Assembly: GCF_015645465.1 (NCBI RefSeq)
Contig: NZ_JADOEL010000012.1
Span: 1-64,000, forward strand
Source: Herminiimonas contaminans
GTDB taxonomy: Bacteria > Pseudomonadota > Gammaproteobacteria > Burkholderiales > Burkholderiaceae_D
Direction: 5' to 3'
DNA: 64,000 bases
Shown here: positions 37,089-45,425 of the stretch, piece after piece
Numbering within the stretch: position 1 is the stretch's first letter
Layout: every line of letters begins with the position of its first letter
Position numbers and translations under genes: made by a program
The notes under the pieces: model-generated
What the model saw: the letters and a program-made list of their open reading frames with translations, nothing else
Told to the model about the DNA's origin: nothing
Databases searched by the model: none

Positions 37089-38006
37089 TTAACTACTCGG
37101 GTTGAAATTTTTTCCAAGCGACGCTGGCATATTGAGTTTGATCCAGTTCGCATTACGGGAAATCAACACCAGCACAACGATGGTTGCGATGTAAGGCAGC
37201 ATCGACAGTAGCTGTGAAGCAACCGGCACACCTTTGCTCTGCATATAGAAAGTCAGGATAGTCACGCTACTGAACAGATAGGCCCCGGCCAATATGCGAG
37301 TCGGACGCCAACTGGCAAACGTCACCAGCGCCAGTGCAATCCAGCCCCGCCCTGCCACCATTCCTTCGAGCCATTGCGAGGTATACACCAGCGACAGAAA
37401 GGCGCCAGCCAGGCCACAACATGCACCACCGAACAAAACTGCGGCCGAGCGTATCAGGCGCACGTTATATCCGAGTGAATGCGCCGACGATGGCGACTCT
37501 CCCACTGCGCGCAATATCAGCCCGGCACGACTGCGATACAGGAACCACACAATCGCTGCGCATAGCAACATCGAGAAATACACCATGGGATGCTGCTTGA
37601 ATAAGGCTGTCCCGACAAACGGAATATCCTGCAGAAAAGGAATGCTGAACTTGCTGTTTTGCAAGGTCTTGCTGACGTAATTGATGCCGATATAGGCCGA
37701 CACACCGGTACCAAACAGGGACAGCGCCAAACCGGTCGCCACCTGGTTCGCTCCCAGCCATACCGTCAACCAGGCGAACAAGGCTGCCAGTAATATCCCT
37801 GACCCTGCTCCCGCCATCAGGCCCACCGTCATGCTACCGGTATGCACGGTCGTAGCGAAACCGACAATCGCGGCGACCAGCATCATGCCCTCGGTGCCGA
37901 GATTCACGACACCGGATTTCTCGTTGATCAGCAAACCCAGCGCCGCCAACAGCAAAGGGGTGCCGGCATTAATCGATGCCGCTATCAGTAATGCCAGGGT
38001 TTCCAT
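37089..38006 (-). CDS. BMP-type ABC importer permease (YufQ-like)
   Basis: 305 residues with about eight to nine transmembrane helices and the branched-chain/ribose-type permease pattern (LGTEGMMLVAAIVGFA and the LGYNVRLIRSAAVLFGGACCGLAGAFLS coupling region). It belongs to the permease pair of nucleoside-type (RnsD/YufQ) importers. Its start overlaps the stop of the preceding permease gene (TAATG). Together with the adjacent permease, the ATPase and the Bmp-type binding protein at 44222 it makes a complete importer. Confidence 0.88.
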   Translation of the reverse strand: METLALLIAASINAGTPLLLAALGLLINEKSGVVNLGTEGMMLVAAIVGFATTVHTGSMTVGLMAGAGSGILLAALFAWLTVWLGANQVATGLALSLFGTGVSAYIGINYVSKTLQNSKFSIPFLQDIPFVGTALFKQHPMVYFSMLLCAAIVWFLYRSRAGLILRAVGESPSSAHSLGYNVRLIRSAAVLFGGACCGLAGAFLSLVYTSQWLEGMVAGRGWIALALVTFASWRPTRILAGAYLFSSVTILTFYMQSKGVPVASQLLSMLPYIATIVVLVLISRNANWIKLNMPASLGKNFNPSS

Positions 38007-39100
38007 TATTTGCTCCCCGCGAGTCGCGCATGCAGGCTGGAGTTATCCCAGCGCAGTTTGTAATTGATCAGGACATCGCAGGCCAGCAAGGAAAATAGCA
38101 GAATCCCCTGGAACACGCCGGTGATGGCATTCGGGATGCCGAGACGGGATTGCGACAGCTCGCCACCGATATAAAACAGCGCCATGATGAAGCTGGAAAA
38201 GATGACACCGATCGGATTCAGGCGGCCGACATAAGCCACGATAATGGCGGCAAAGCCATAGCCGGGCGAAACCGAAGGCGTCAATTGTCCGATAGGCCCC
38301 AGCACTTCACACACACCGGCCAGGCCGGACAGAGCACCGCAAATCATCAATGAAGTCCACAGCGCCTTGCGCGAAGAAAAACCAGCGTACAGCGCGGCCC
38401 GTGGTGCCATGCCGCCGGTTTGCAGGCGAAAACCGGCATAGCTTTTCGACAGGAATAGCCAGGCCGCCAGAGCAGCAATCAAGGCCAGCACGATGCCGAG
38501 ATGCAGGCGCGTTCCCTCCATGACAATAGGCAGCACGAATCCTTCGGAAAACATCCGCGATTGCGGAAAATTGAACCCGTCCGGATCCTTGAAGACACCC
38601 TGCACCAAGTAACTCAGCAACAGTTGCGCGACATACACCAGCATGAGCGACACCAAAATCTCGTTGGCGTTGAAACGGTCGCGCAGGAAAGCCGTGATCG
38701 CCGCCCACGCCATGCCGCCCAGCATGCCTGCTATCAGCACGACTGTGATCATGAGGGGACCACCACCGCTGCCCTTGTCGAAATACAGGCCAACCGCGCC
38801 ACCGGCAATCGCACCGAAGACCAGCTGTCCTTCCGCACCGATATTGAAGACATTGGCGCGAAAGCAAATCGCCAGTCCGGCCGAAATCATCAATAGCGGC
38901 GCAACCTTCACGCCGACTTCGGACCAGCCATGCAAATCCTTCAGCGGTTCCAGGAAAAATACTGCCAATCCAGCCAACGGGTCCTTGCCCAACAGCGCAA
39001 ACAGGATGGCGCCACACAGTGCGGTCAGCAGCACTGCCAATACCGGCGACATCCACGATATGAGCCTGGACGGCCGGGCACGCGCCTCTAGCTTAAGCAT
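38006..39100 (-). CDS. BMP-type ABC importer permease (YufP-like)
   Basis: 364 residues with about ten hydrophobic helices. Motifs NIGAEGQLVFGAIAGGAVGL and GFRLQTGGMAPRAALYAGFSSRKALW match the larger permease of nucleoside-type BMP importers. It overlaps the ATPase gene by 8 bp and the second permease gene by 1 bp. The permease pair forms the transmembrane channel in the inner membrane. Confidence 0.88.
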   Translation of the reverse strand: MLKLEARARPSRLISWMSPVLAVLLTALCGAILFALLGKDPLAGLAVFFLEPLKDLHGWSEVGVKVAPLLMISAGLAICFRANVFNIGAEGQLVFGAIAGGAVGLYFDKGSGGGPLMITVVLIAGMLGGMAWAAITAFLRDRFNANEILVSLMLVYVAQLLLSYLVQGVFKDPDGFNFPQSRMFSEGFVLPIVMEGTRLHLGIVLALIAALAAWLFLSKSYAGFRLQTGGMAPRAALYAGFSSRKALWTSLMICGALSGLAGVCEVLGPIGQLTPSVSPGYGFAAIIVAYVGRLNPIGVIFSSFIMALFYIGGELSQSRLGIPNAITGVFQGILLFSLLACDVLINYKLRWDNSSLHARLAGSK

Positions 39101-40628
39101 AGACCACCTCCTTAAGTGGCGTGACCACGGTATCCCCCCACATGCCGCTCATCCACTGACCGATCAGGTCTATGGTCGCAGCGGAGCTAGCGATGGAAGG
39201 TGAAAGCCGCCCTTTGGCGATGACCATCAAACGATCTGAAATTTCAAACAGCTCGTCCAGTTCTTCGGAGATGACCAGCAAGGCGCAACCGGCGTCACGC
39301 AGCGCGACCAGTTCGGCACGGATCTGTGCGGCTGCACCGACATCGACGCCCCAGGTAGGTTGCGCCACGATCAACACCTTGGGATTGCGCATGACTTCGC
39401 GACCGACGATGTACTTTTGCAAATTACCGCCGGACAGGCTGCGTGCGGCCGCATGCGGCCCACCGGCCTTCACGACGAAGCGCTCGATGACATCGGTCGC
39501 CATTTTGACTATCGCATGCTTGCGGATGAAACCGCTGCTGATGGTCGCACCGGTCTGGTGTGACAGCAGGATATTGTCGGCCAGCGACATGTCCGGCACC
39601 GCGCCGCGTCCCAGCCGCTCTTCCGGCACGAAGCCCAAACCACGTTCCCGCCGCTGAGCCGGATTGAAATGCCCGACCCGCTCGCCCTGCAGCAAGATCA
39701 TCTGCGCTTCGGCACGTGGATCTTCGCCGGACAAGGCGGCCAGCAGTTCCTGCTGTCCGTTGCCGGAGACGCCGGCAATGCCGAGTATCTCCCCTGCCCG
39801 CAATTCAAAATTGATATCCGCCAGCTCGGTCGCAAACGGATGGTTCTTCTTCAACGACAGGTTTTTTACCGCCAGCAAGGTCTGGCCCGGCGCGCGCAGC
39901 ACATGCTTGATCGGCGGCGGTTCGCAACCTATCATCAAGCGCGACAGGCTGGCCGCGCTCTCTTCGCGTGGGTCGCAGATGCCGGTATTTTTACCGGCGC
40001 GCACGACCGTACAGGTGTCGCATAAGGCACGGATTTCATCGAGCTTGTGGCTAATGTAGAGGATGCTGCAGCCTTCCGCTGCCAGTTTGCGCAAGGTTGC
40101 AAACAGCTTTTCGACCGCTTGCGGCGTCAATACCGAAGTTGGCTCATCAAGGATTAGCAATTGCGGTTTTGCCAGCAGGGCCCGTACGATTTCAACCCGC
40201 TGGCACTCGCCCACTGATAGCGTATGGACATGGCGCTGTGGCTCCAGCTCAAGGCCATATTGTTCGGCCGTATCTGAAATACGCCTGGCCAGCTCATCCA
40301 GCCTGGTATCACTTGGCAAACCAAGCGCGATGTTTTCCACCACGGTCAGCGTATCGAACAGCGAAAAGTGCTGAAACACCATTGCGATACCCAGCTCGCG
40401 CGCCATCGCCGGATTCGCGATATGCACTTCCTTGCCATTCCACAGCACCTTGCCGGCATCGGGTTTGACCGAGCCGTAGATGATTTTCATCAAGGTGGAT
40501 TTGCCTGCGCCGTTTTCTCCCAGCACGGCGTGGATCTCACCGGGTTTGACGCTTAAGTTGATGCCATCATTCGCAACCACCGAAGGATAGCGCTTGCTAA
40601 TACTATGAAGTTCCAGGCGATTTATCAT
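39093..40628 (-). CDS. BMP-type ABC importer ATPase, duplicated NBD (YufO-like)
   Basis: 511 residues with two nucleotide-binding domains, as in sugar and nucleoside importers. NBD1 has Walker A GENGAGKST (about 38-46), signature LSVGECQR and Walker B LLILDEPTSVL. NBD2 has a degenerate Walker A (GVSGNGQQE), signature LSGGNLQK, and the Walker B region VLIVAQPTWGVD, where Gln replaces the catalytic Glu-adjacent Asp/Glu pattern, as usual for this family. It drives uptake by the adjoining permeases. It is separated from the upstream GST gene by 186 bp of AT-rich DNA, so it may also have its own promoter. Confidence 0.9.
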   Translation of the reverse strand: MINRLELHSISKRYPSVVANDGINLSVKPGEIHAVLGENGAGKSTLMKIIYGSVKPDAGKVLWNGKEVHIANPAMARELGIAMVFQHFSLFDTLTVVENIALGLPSDTRLDELARRISDTAEQYGLELEPQRHVHTLSVGECQRVEIVRALLAKPQLLILDEPTSVLTPQAVEKLFATLRKLAAEGCSILYISHKLDEIRALCDTCTVVRAGKNTGICDPREESAASLSRLMIGCEPPPIKHVLRAPGQTLLAVKNLSLKKNHPFATELADINFELRAGEILGIAGVSGNGQQELLAALSGEDPRAEAQMILLQGERVGHFNPAQRRERGLGFVPEERLGRGAVPDMSLADNILLSHQTGATISSGFIRKHAIVKMATDVIERFVVKAGGPHAAARSLSGGNLQKYIVGREVMRNPKVLIVAQPTWGVDVGAAAQIRAELVALRDAGCALLVISEELDELFEISDRLMVIAKGRLSPSIASSAATIDLIGQWMSGMWGDTVVTPLKEVVYA

Positions 40629-40814
40629 TTGTCTCGTTTTATATTAAAAATATCTTTTCTTCTTATATAAAAACAACTCATTCTTCAGCTGCCCTACAAC
40701 GATGTAAATCCGTTCTCACCTTTCATATCAATGACACATATTCGCGCCGACAAGCTGTCAAGGTATCTGCCTGCGCGTATAGGTTTTATTACTTTTCCCT
40801 TATAGCGTCCAGCC
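40629..40814 (-). promoter_or_regulatory. AT-rich gap with possible internal promoter for the ABC genes
   Basis: This gap breaks an otherwise compact run of minus-strand genes. Near the ATPase start it is very AT-rich (TTGTTTTTATATAAG and ATATTTTTAATAT on the minus strand). Farther upstream a perfect TTGACA occurs on the minus strand (complement of TGTCAA around 40765), but at poor spacing to a -10. It could hold a second promoter so that the transporter can be expressed apart from the oxygenase genes. Confidence 0.35.
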
Positions 40815-41444
40815 TCAGATGGTCGGCGCAAAGATGCCCGACATGCCGACAAAACCCGGCAAGCGCCTGATCCGCTCTATCCAGCGGCGGATCGCCGGAT
40901 AATCATCGCGCATGATGTCGCCCTCGTGTGACATCGCGATATAGGGGAAGCAGGCAATGTCGGCAATGGTCGGCCGGTCCAGCGCCAGCCACTGCTGGCC
41001 TATCACTTCCATATCGGCCAGATGCTCATCAATGATCCGGAATAAGGCATGCGCATCCGCACGTGTCTTGTCGATATCCATCACATAGCCCAGTGCATCG
41101 TGCAAACGCGCAGCGGAAGCGGTACGCGTAATGTCATCGGCGACCGATAGCCACATCGCGATCTTGCCCATCGCGGCGGGATCGTTTGGATACCATGTGC
41201 GCTCCGCGTCGTATTTCGCAGCGAGGTAGACCAGGATGGCCTGCGCATCGCGCAGCCGCAATTCACCATCTTCCAGTACCGGCAGTTGGCCGAATGGATT
41301 GATTTCCAGGAAGCGTTTGGATTTGTGTTCCCGTCCCGGGTAAAAGTCGATCGCGACCGTTTCGTATGGCACATTGAGTATGTTCATCAACAGTCGCAGC
41401 TTGTAGCAGTTACCGGACAGTTCATAGTTGTAGAGCTTGATCAT
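40815..41444 (-). CDS. Glutathione S-transferase-like protein (NdmE-like role)
   Basis: 209 residues with an N-terminal thioredoxin-like GST domain (IKLYNYELSGNCYKLRLLM, then NPFGQLPVLEDGELRLRDAQAILVYLA with the cis-Pro and Gln/Ala-x-Ala-Ile G-site pattern) and an all-helical C-terminal domain. The ATG at 41444 has an AAGGAA site. It lies 54 bp after a Rieske-less oxygenase gene. In Pseudomonas putida CBB5 the GST-like NdmE is needed to assemble the NdmC/NdmD methylxanthine demethylase; a matching structural role is inferred here from context, not from a sequence search. Confidence 0.85.
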   Translation of the reverse strand: MIKLYNYELSGNCYKLRLLMNILNVPYETVAIDFYPGREHKSKRFLEINPFGQLPVLEDGELRLRDAQAILVYLAAKYDAERTWYPNDPAAMGKIAMWLSVADDITRTASAARLHDALGYVMDIDKTRADAHALFRIIDEHLADMEVIGQQWLALDRPTIADIACFPYIAMSHEGDIMRDDYPAIRRWIERIRRLPGFVGMSGIFAPTI

Positions 41445-41498
41445 GCAAATTCCTTCTATCAGTTCAGGGGTATGCTTGAATACCAAAGGCAACAGGTT

Positions 41499-42368
41499 TT
41501 ATGCGGCCTTCAGCACGCCATATTGCAAGCCGATCTGGCGCAACCAGCGGCGATAAGCGATGGATGAAGCATCCGCGCGGGTCGGTATCTCCGTTTTTGG
41601 ATCAAGCGGGATCAGCTTGGGCACCTGGTTCTCCAGGATCGGACGGTCCTGGCCGAATATCGTTTGCTGGAAACCGATTACCTCGCTATCGGTATGGATG
41701 TCGTCAAATATCAGCAGCCACAGCGTGGCCCGGCATTCATCTTCATTGACCGGTTGTACATAGACGCCGATGACATCCATATCGCCATCGCGTGTCGGGC
41801 AAGTCTTGTACAAGGCCGCAGTGAACGGTTGCATCACGCGATAGGTGTAGTCGACATCCAGGCCGTCGGTCGCCGATGCGGCCGCCTTGGGTTGCCAGAA
41901 TTGACAATCGGTCGCCCACAGTTCCTCGGTTTCGGGGTGCATTTCCACCTTGTATTCCTTGACCTCCGTATGCGGCTCCTTGCCCAGGATGTCGGTATGC
42001 ACAAAAGGGAAATGCCCCATATCGAGGAAGTTTTCAATGATCCTCAGGCCCGAAGTCTTGACGCCAAAAGTGCCGCAGTCGATGAAGCGACGTCCGGCTT
42101 GGGTGAATTCGGGCAGTGCGTAAACTTCCTTGGTCGGATTGCCGAGGGAGACCCAGACAAAACCATAGCGCTCACAGATTTTGTACTCATTTCCGGTGAC
42201 ATCGTCAGCGCCTTGTCGGGCCGCATGCCAGCTACCATCAGCCGCACGCCAGACGGCGATAGGCACACTCAGCAACTGCGTCAGGAAACGTTCGCCGGGC
42301 AAGATCTTGCTCACGGCCGATACGACAAACCAGTCATTCAATACGACGGGATCCAATTGGACAGACAT
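41499..42368 (-). CDS. Rieske-less oxygenase catalytic subunit (NdmC-like), copy 1
   Basis: 289 residues. The family is the phthalate/vanillate-type oxygenase alpha subunit, but the usual CxH...CxxH cluster-binding segment is missing: after VPIAVWRAADGSWHA the chain passes straight to ICERYGFVWVSLG. The catalytic domain is intact, with the mononuclear iron ligands in IENFLDMGHFPFVH (Asp116 bridge, His119, His124) and a likely third ligand Asp241 in GQDRPILENQ. It therefore needs electrons from a Rieske centre on another protein, as known for NdmC with NdmD. The stand-alone Rieske gene directly upstream is the obvious partner. A GGAGAAG site precedes the ATG. Confidence 0.85.
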   Translation of the reverse strand: MSVQLDPVVLNDWFVVSAVSKILPGERFLTQLLSVPIAVWRAADGSWHAARQGADDVTGNEYKICERYGFVWVSLGNPTKEVYALPEFTQAGRRFIDCGTFGVKTSGLRIIENFLDMGHFPFVHTDILGKEPHTEVKEYKVEMHPETEELWATDCQFWQPKAAASATDGLDVDYTYRVMQPFTAALYKTCPTRDGDMDVIGVYVQPVNEDECRATLWLLIFDDIHTDSEVIGFQQTIFGQDRPILENQVPKLIPLDPKTEIPTRADASSIAYRRWLRQIGLQYGVLKAA

Positions 42369-42410
42369 TTGCTTCTCCAGGATGATTGATGGGTATGTGA
42401 TGGCCGGAAG

Positions 42411-43106
42411 TCAGGCACCGGCTTCCAGTTGCTGCCGCTGCTGCTTGAACCAGGCGTTATGGCGCTGACGTATGCCCTTGGCATCACCAGCCGCATGTTT
42501 GGCGCTGGCCCACAGATAAACCGTGGATTTGCCTGCCGCCATAGGTTGGATCAGCAGGGTCAATGCGGCACCGGCTTCATCCCTGCCGGTCAATACATTC
42601 GCCTGCGGTGACTCATAGTGATGAGCGGAAGTTTGCTGCAGCGCTTGCACTACCTTGTCGGCAGGCTGGTACACGACAAAGCTGCGGCAAAACAAGGACT
42701 GCTGTTCCGGATCGGCCAGCGCTTGCAGCTGTGGCACTTCCGCTTCCGGCGCACCCAGGCTGGTCCAGATCATCCCGTAGCGTTCCACCGCCTGGAAAGT
42801 TTTCGCACATACGGTTTTCGGTGGCGGCAATTTGGGATGTGCCGGGATGTAGGTACATTGACCGCCGCTGCCAAAGCGCCAGCCATGGTAGCCACAGGAC
42901 AGCTGGTCATCGACGATGCGTCCCATCGTAAAGCGGGTGCCGCGATGCGGACAACGATTGGCCCATACCTGTATCTCCCCTGCAGCATTGCGCCAGAGCG
43001 CCAATTCCTGGCCGTGCAAAAAAGCCTGCACGATTTCGCCGGCCGCTACTTCGACCGAAGCCGCGACCACTGACCAGTTGTTTGCTGTATTTGCGTTGAG
43101 AGTCAT
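42411..43106 (-). CDS. Stand-alone Rieske [2Fe-2S] protein of an oxygenase system
   Basis: 231 residues from the ATG at 43106 (AGGAG site 9 bp upstream). The Rieske cluster motifs are RCPHRGTRF (Cys52, His54) and LSCGYHGWRF (Cys71, His74). The part after the Rieske fold (about 130-231) is short, Gln/Ala-rich and lacks the iron-ligand motif of a catalytic domain. It resembles the Rieske part of an oxygenase cut off from its catalytic half, or the N-terminal Rieske module of NdmD freed from its reductase. It most likely carries electrons from the reductase at 43168 to the two Rieske-less subunits. Confidence 0.85.
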   Translation of the reverse strand: MTLNANTANNWSVVAASVEVAAGEIVQAFLHGQELALWRNAAGEIQVWANRCPHRGTRFTMGRIVDDQLSCGYHGWRFGSGGQCTYIPAHPKLPPPKTVCAKTFQAVERYGMIWTSLGAPEAEVPQLQALADPEQQSLFCRSFVVYQPADKVVQALQQTSAHHYESPQANVLTGRDEAGAALTLLIQPMAAGKSTVYLWASAKHAAGDAKGIRQRHNAWFKQQRQQLEAGA

Positions 43107-43167
43107 ATTCAGTTCTCCTGTTGTTTTATGTGTTGGATGCAAATTGCTTGGTAGTGCCTTGTTTTCT

Positions 43168-44127
43168 TTACAAATCGAGTACCAGCAAGGGACTCTTTGC
43201 CCTTGATACGCAAGGCATGATCTTGTCGCAGGATTTTTTCTCGGCATCGGACAGATAGACATCACGGTGATCCGGCGTCCCCTCCAGCACGCCGGTCAGG
43301 CAAGTACCGCAGACACCCTGTTCGCATGAGGTATCGATGTGGATGCCATGCGCCGCCAATGCTTCGGTAATCGGCATGCCCGCGGGAATCGCATAGGTGC
43401 CGCCTGTGCGCGCCAGCCTGACTTCGAATGACTCTTGCTCACCGGCCAGCGACAAGGGATCGGCGCTGAAGTATTCGAGATGTACCGCTTGCGGTGGCCA
43501 GGTCGCGGCGGCCGTGGTTTCCACCAGGTCCATGAATACACGTGGACCACATAGATAGAGCGCGCCGTTTTCCGGGTAATTCCATAACAATTTGCGCAAG
43601 TAGGCACGCAATCCCTCGGGCTCCAACGCATAATGGAATTTGACGCGGCCCTGGAATTCCGGACCGGACAGGAGTTTATGGAAAGCGGTATGCGCAATCG
43701 AACGCGTAAAGTATTGCAGCTCGAACTCAACTCCCTGCGCCAGCAGGTGTCGCGCCATCGACAGGACCGGCGTCACACCTATCCCGCCCGCCAGCAGCAG
43801 ATAAGGCCCCTGTGATTGCTCTAGCGGGAAATTATTGCGCGGTGCGCTGATCTTGATCAGGTCGCCTACGCTGATGCCTTCATGCATGGTTTGTGAACCA
43901 CCACGGGAAGTCACTTCCTTCTTCACGGCAATCAGGTAGCGGTCGATGTCGTCCGGCCCGTTGCATAGCGAATACTGGCGTATCAGCCCCTCCCCCATAT
44001 GCACATCAATGTGGGAGCCCGGCGTAAAGGCAGGCAAAGCTTCACCGGATACGCTGCGCAATTCGAACGACTTGATATCGCAAGCCTCTTGCGTAATTTT
44101 GTCAACGCGGACAGTAAGAGTAGTCAT
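43168..44127 (-). CDS. FMN/[2Fe-2S] oxygenase reductase (PDR/VanB family)
   Basis: 319 residues in the order FMN domain (RQYSLCN, residues 50-56), NAD domain (LLAGGIGVTPVLSMA, and LYLCGPRVFMD), and C-terminal plant-type ferredoxin with CEQGVCGTC (Cys268, Cys273, Cys276) and Cys306. This is the phthalate dioxygenase reductase layout, which passes electrons from NADH to a Rieske oxygenase. It lies 61 bp upstream of the Rieske protein gene. Together the two cover the modules that are fused in NdmD. Confidence 0.92.
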   Translation of the reverse strand: MTTLTVRVDKITQEACDIKSFELRSVSGEALPAFTPGSHIDVHMGEGLIRQYSLCNGPDDIDRYLIAVKKEVTSRGGSQTMHEGISVGDLIKISAPRNNFPLEQSQGPYLLLAGGIGVTPVLSMARHLLAQGVEFELQYFTRSIAHTAFHKLLSGPEFQGRVKFHYALEPEGLRAYLRKLLWNYPENGALYLCGPRVFMDLVETTAAATWPPQAVHLEYFSADPLSLAGEQESFEVRLARTGGTYAIPAGMPITEALAAHGIHIDTSCEQGVCGTCLTGVLEGTPDHRDVYLSDAEKKSCDKIMPCVSRAKSPLLVLDL

Positions 44128-44221
44128 ATGCTGCTTTCTGCGCTTTCAGCGAGACCCGCCACCCGGCCTCGCGGCGGCGGTCTGTTGCAACTAGTTAAAT
44201 AAAAGGGAATGAAAAAGGTCG

Positions 44222-45322
44222 CTAGCTTCTCGGCAAATTGCCTTGCATGCCTTCGACGAACCAATTGATGCCCTTGAGCTGGTCGTCAGGCAAGGCGGAC
44301 CCGGCGGCCACCCGCTCCTTGCCGCTTTGGTCCCTGAGCGGTCCGGCGAACGGGTGCAGCTTGCCGGCGATAATGGCTTGCTCCTGCTGCGCCACATAAG
44401 CCAGCACATCCTTCGGGATTGCCGGCTTGTAAGGACTCATTTTCACCACGCCGGTTTTCAGCCCATCCCAGCGATGGCTGGATTTCCAGGTGCCGTCCAT
44501 GACGGTGCGCGCGGCATTGATGTATTCACTGCTCCAGTCGACGACAAAGGAAGTCAGGTGCTTTTTCGGGCCGTATTTGGACATATCGCTGGCATAGCCT
44601 ACTGTCCATACGCCTTTTTCTTCGCCCACCTGTACCGTGGTCGGCGTATCCGTCATCGACATCACGACGTCCGCCCCTTCGGAAATCAACGCATTTGCAG
44701 CATCCCGCTCTTTCGCCGGGTCATACCAGGATGACAGCCAGATCACCTTGCAAGTCGCTTTCGGATTGACGCTGCGCGCACCGAGCAGGAAAGCATTCGC
44801 CGGTCCCAATATATCTGGCACCGGGAAACCACCGATGAAACCCAACACATTGCTCTTGCTCATTTTGCCGGCCACGATGCCGGCCAGGTAGGTGCCTTCG
44901 TAATAGCGTGCTTCGAAAGCCCCCATGTTTTTCAGTGTCTTGATACCGGAACATAATTCGAATGTCGTTTTCGGCATCGACTGCGCAACTTTCATCATCG
45001 GCGTCATATGCGAAAAGCTGGTGCCGATGACCAGTTTGTTACCCTGGTTAGCCAGGTCACGAAATACCCGCTCCGCATCCTGCGCCTGCGACACGCCTTC
45101 CACCTTGACTACCTTGATCTTGCCGGGGAATGCGGCTTCCATCGCCTGCCTTGCCAGGTCATGCTGCTTGGTCCAGCCGACATCACCTATCGGTGACACA
45201 TAGGCAACGGCAACCTTCAATACCTCATCAGCAAAAGCATCCATGGCGCGCCCACCTATTGCGGTGGTCAAACCGAGGGCCGAAAGCTGTTTCAGGAAAT
45301 CACGGCGGGTATCTCTCAACAT
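44222..45322 (-). CDS. BMP-family substrate-binding protein with Tat signal
   Basis: 366 residues. The N-terminus RRDFLKQLSALGLTTAIGG is a twin-arginine export signal. The mature domain is a BMP/PnrA-type periplasmic binding protein (VAVAYVSPIGDVGWTKQHD, GTSFSHMTPMMKVA, EGTYLAGIVAGKMSKSNVLGFIGG, VVMSMTDTPTTVQVGEEKG). Known members bind purine nucleosides and related compounds. It lies between the oxygenase reductase and the second catalytic-subunit gene, about 3.6 kb from its ABC partners but in the same direction. A GGAGAC ribosome site is present. The substrate is inferred to be purine-like. Confidence 0.9.
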   Translation of the reverse strand: MLRDTRRDFLKQLSALGLTTAIGGRAMDAFADEVLKVAVAYVSPIGDVGWTKQHDLARQAMEAAFPGKIKVVKVEGVSQAQDAERVFRDLANQGNKLVIGTSFSHMTPMMKVAQSMPKTTFELCSGIKTLKNMGAFEARYYEGTYLAGIVAGKMSKSNVLGFIGGFPVPDILGPANAFLLGARSVNPKATCKVIWLSSWYDPAKERDAANALISEGADVVMSMTDTPTTVQVGEEKGVWTVGYASDMSKYGPKKHLTSFVVDWSSEYINAARTVMDGTWKSSHRWDGLKTGVVKMSPYKPAIPKDVLAYVAQQEQAIIAGKLHPFAGPLRDQSGKERVAAGSALPDDQLKGINWFVEGMQGNLPRS

Positions 45323-45425
45323 GATATGTCTCCAATTTTGTAAGTTTTATACCTGGCCAGGCCCGTTTCTTCTATGGAACGATGCCTGGACAATGGCTCT
45401 GACGTATGTGTATCGTGCGCGGTCT

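Noticed and set aside
41499-42368. The missing Rieske segment of the oxygenase subunit as a deletion pseudogene
   Set aside because: A second paralogue at 45426 lacks the same segment, both frames are otherwise intact, and a stand-alone Rieske gene is adjacent; the pattern matches the known NdmC type rather than decay.
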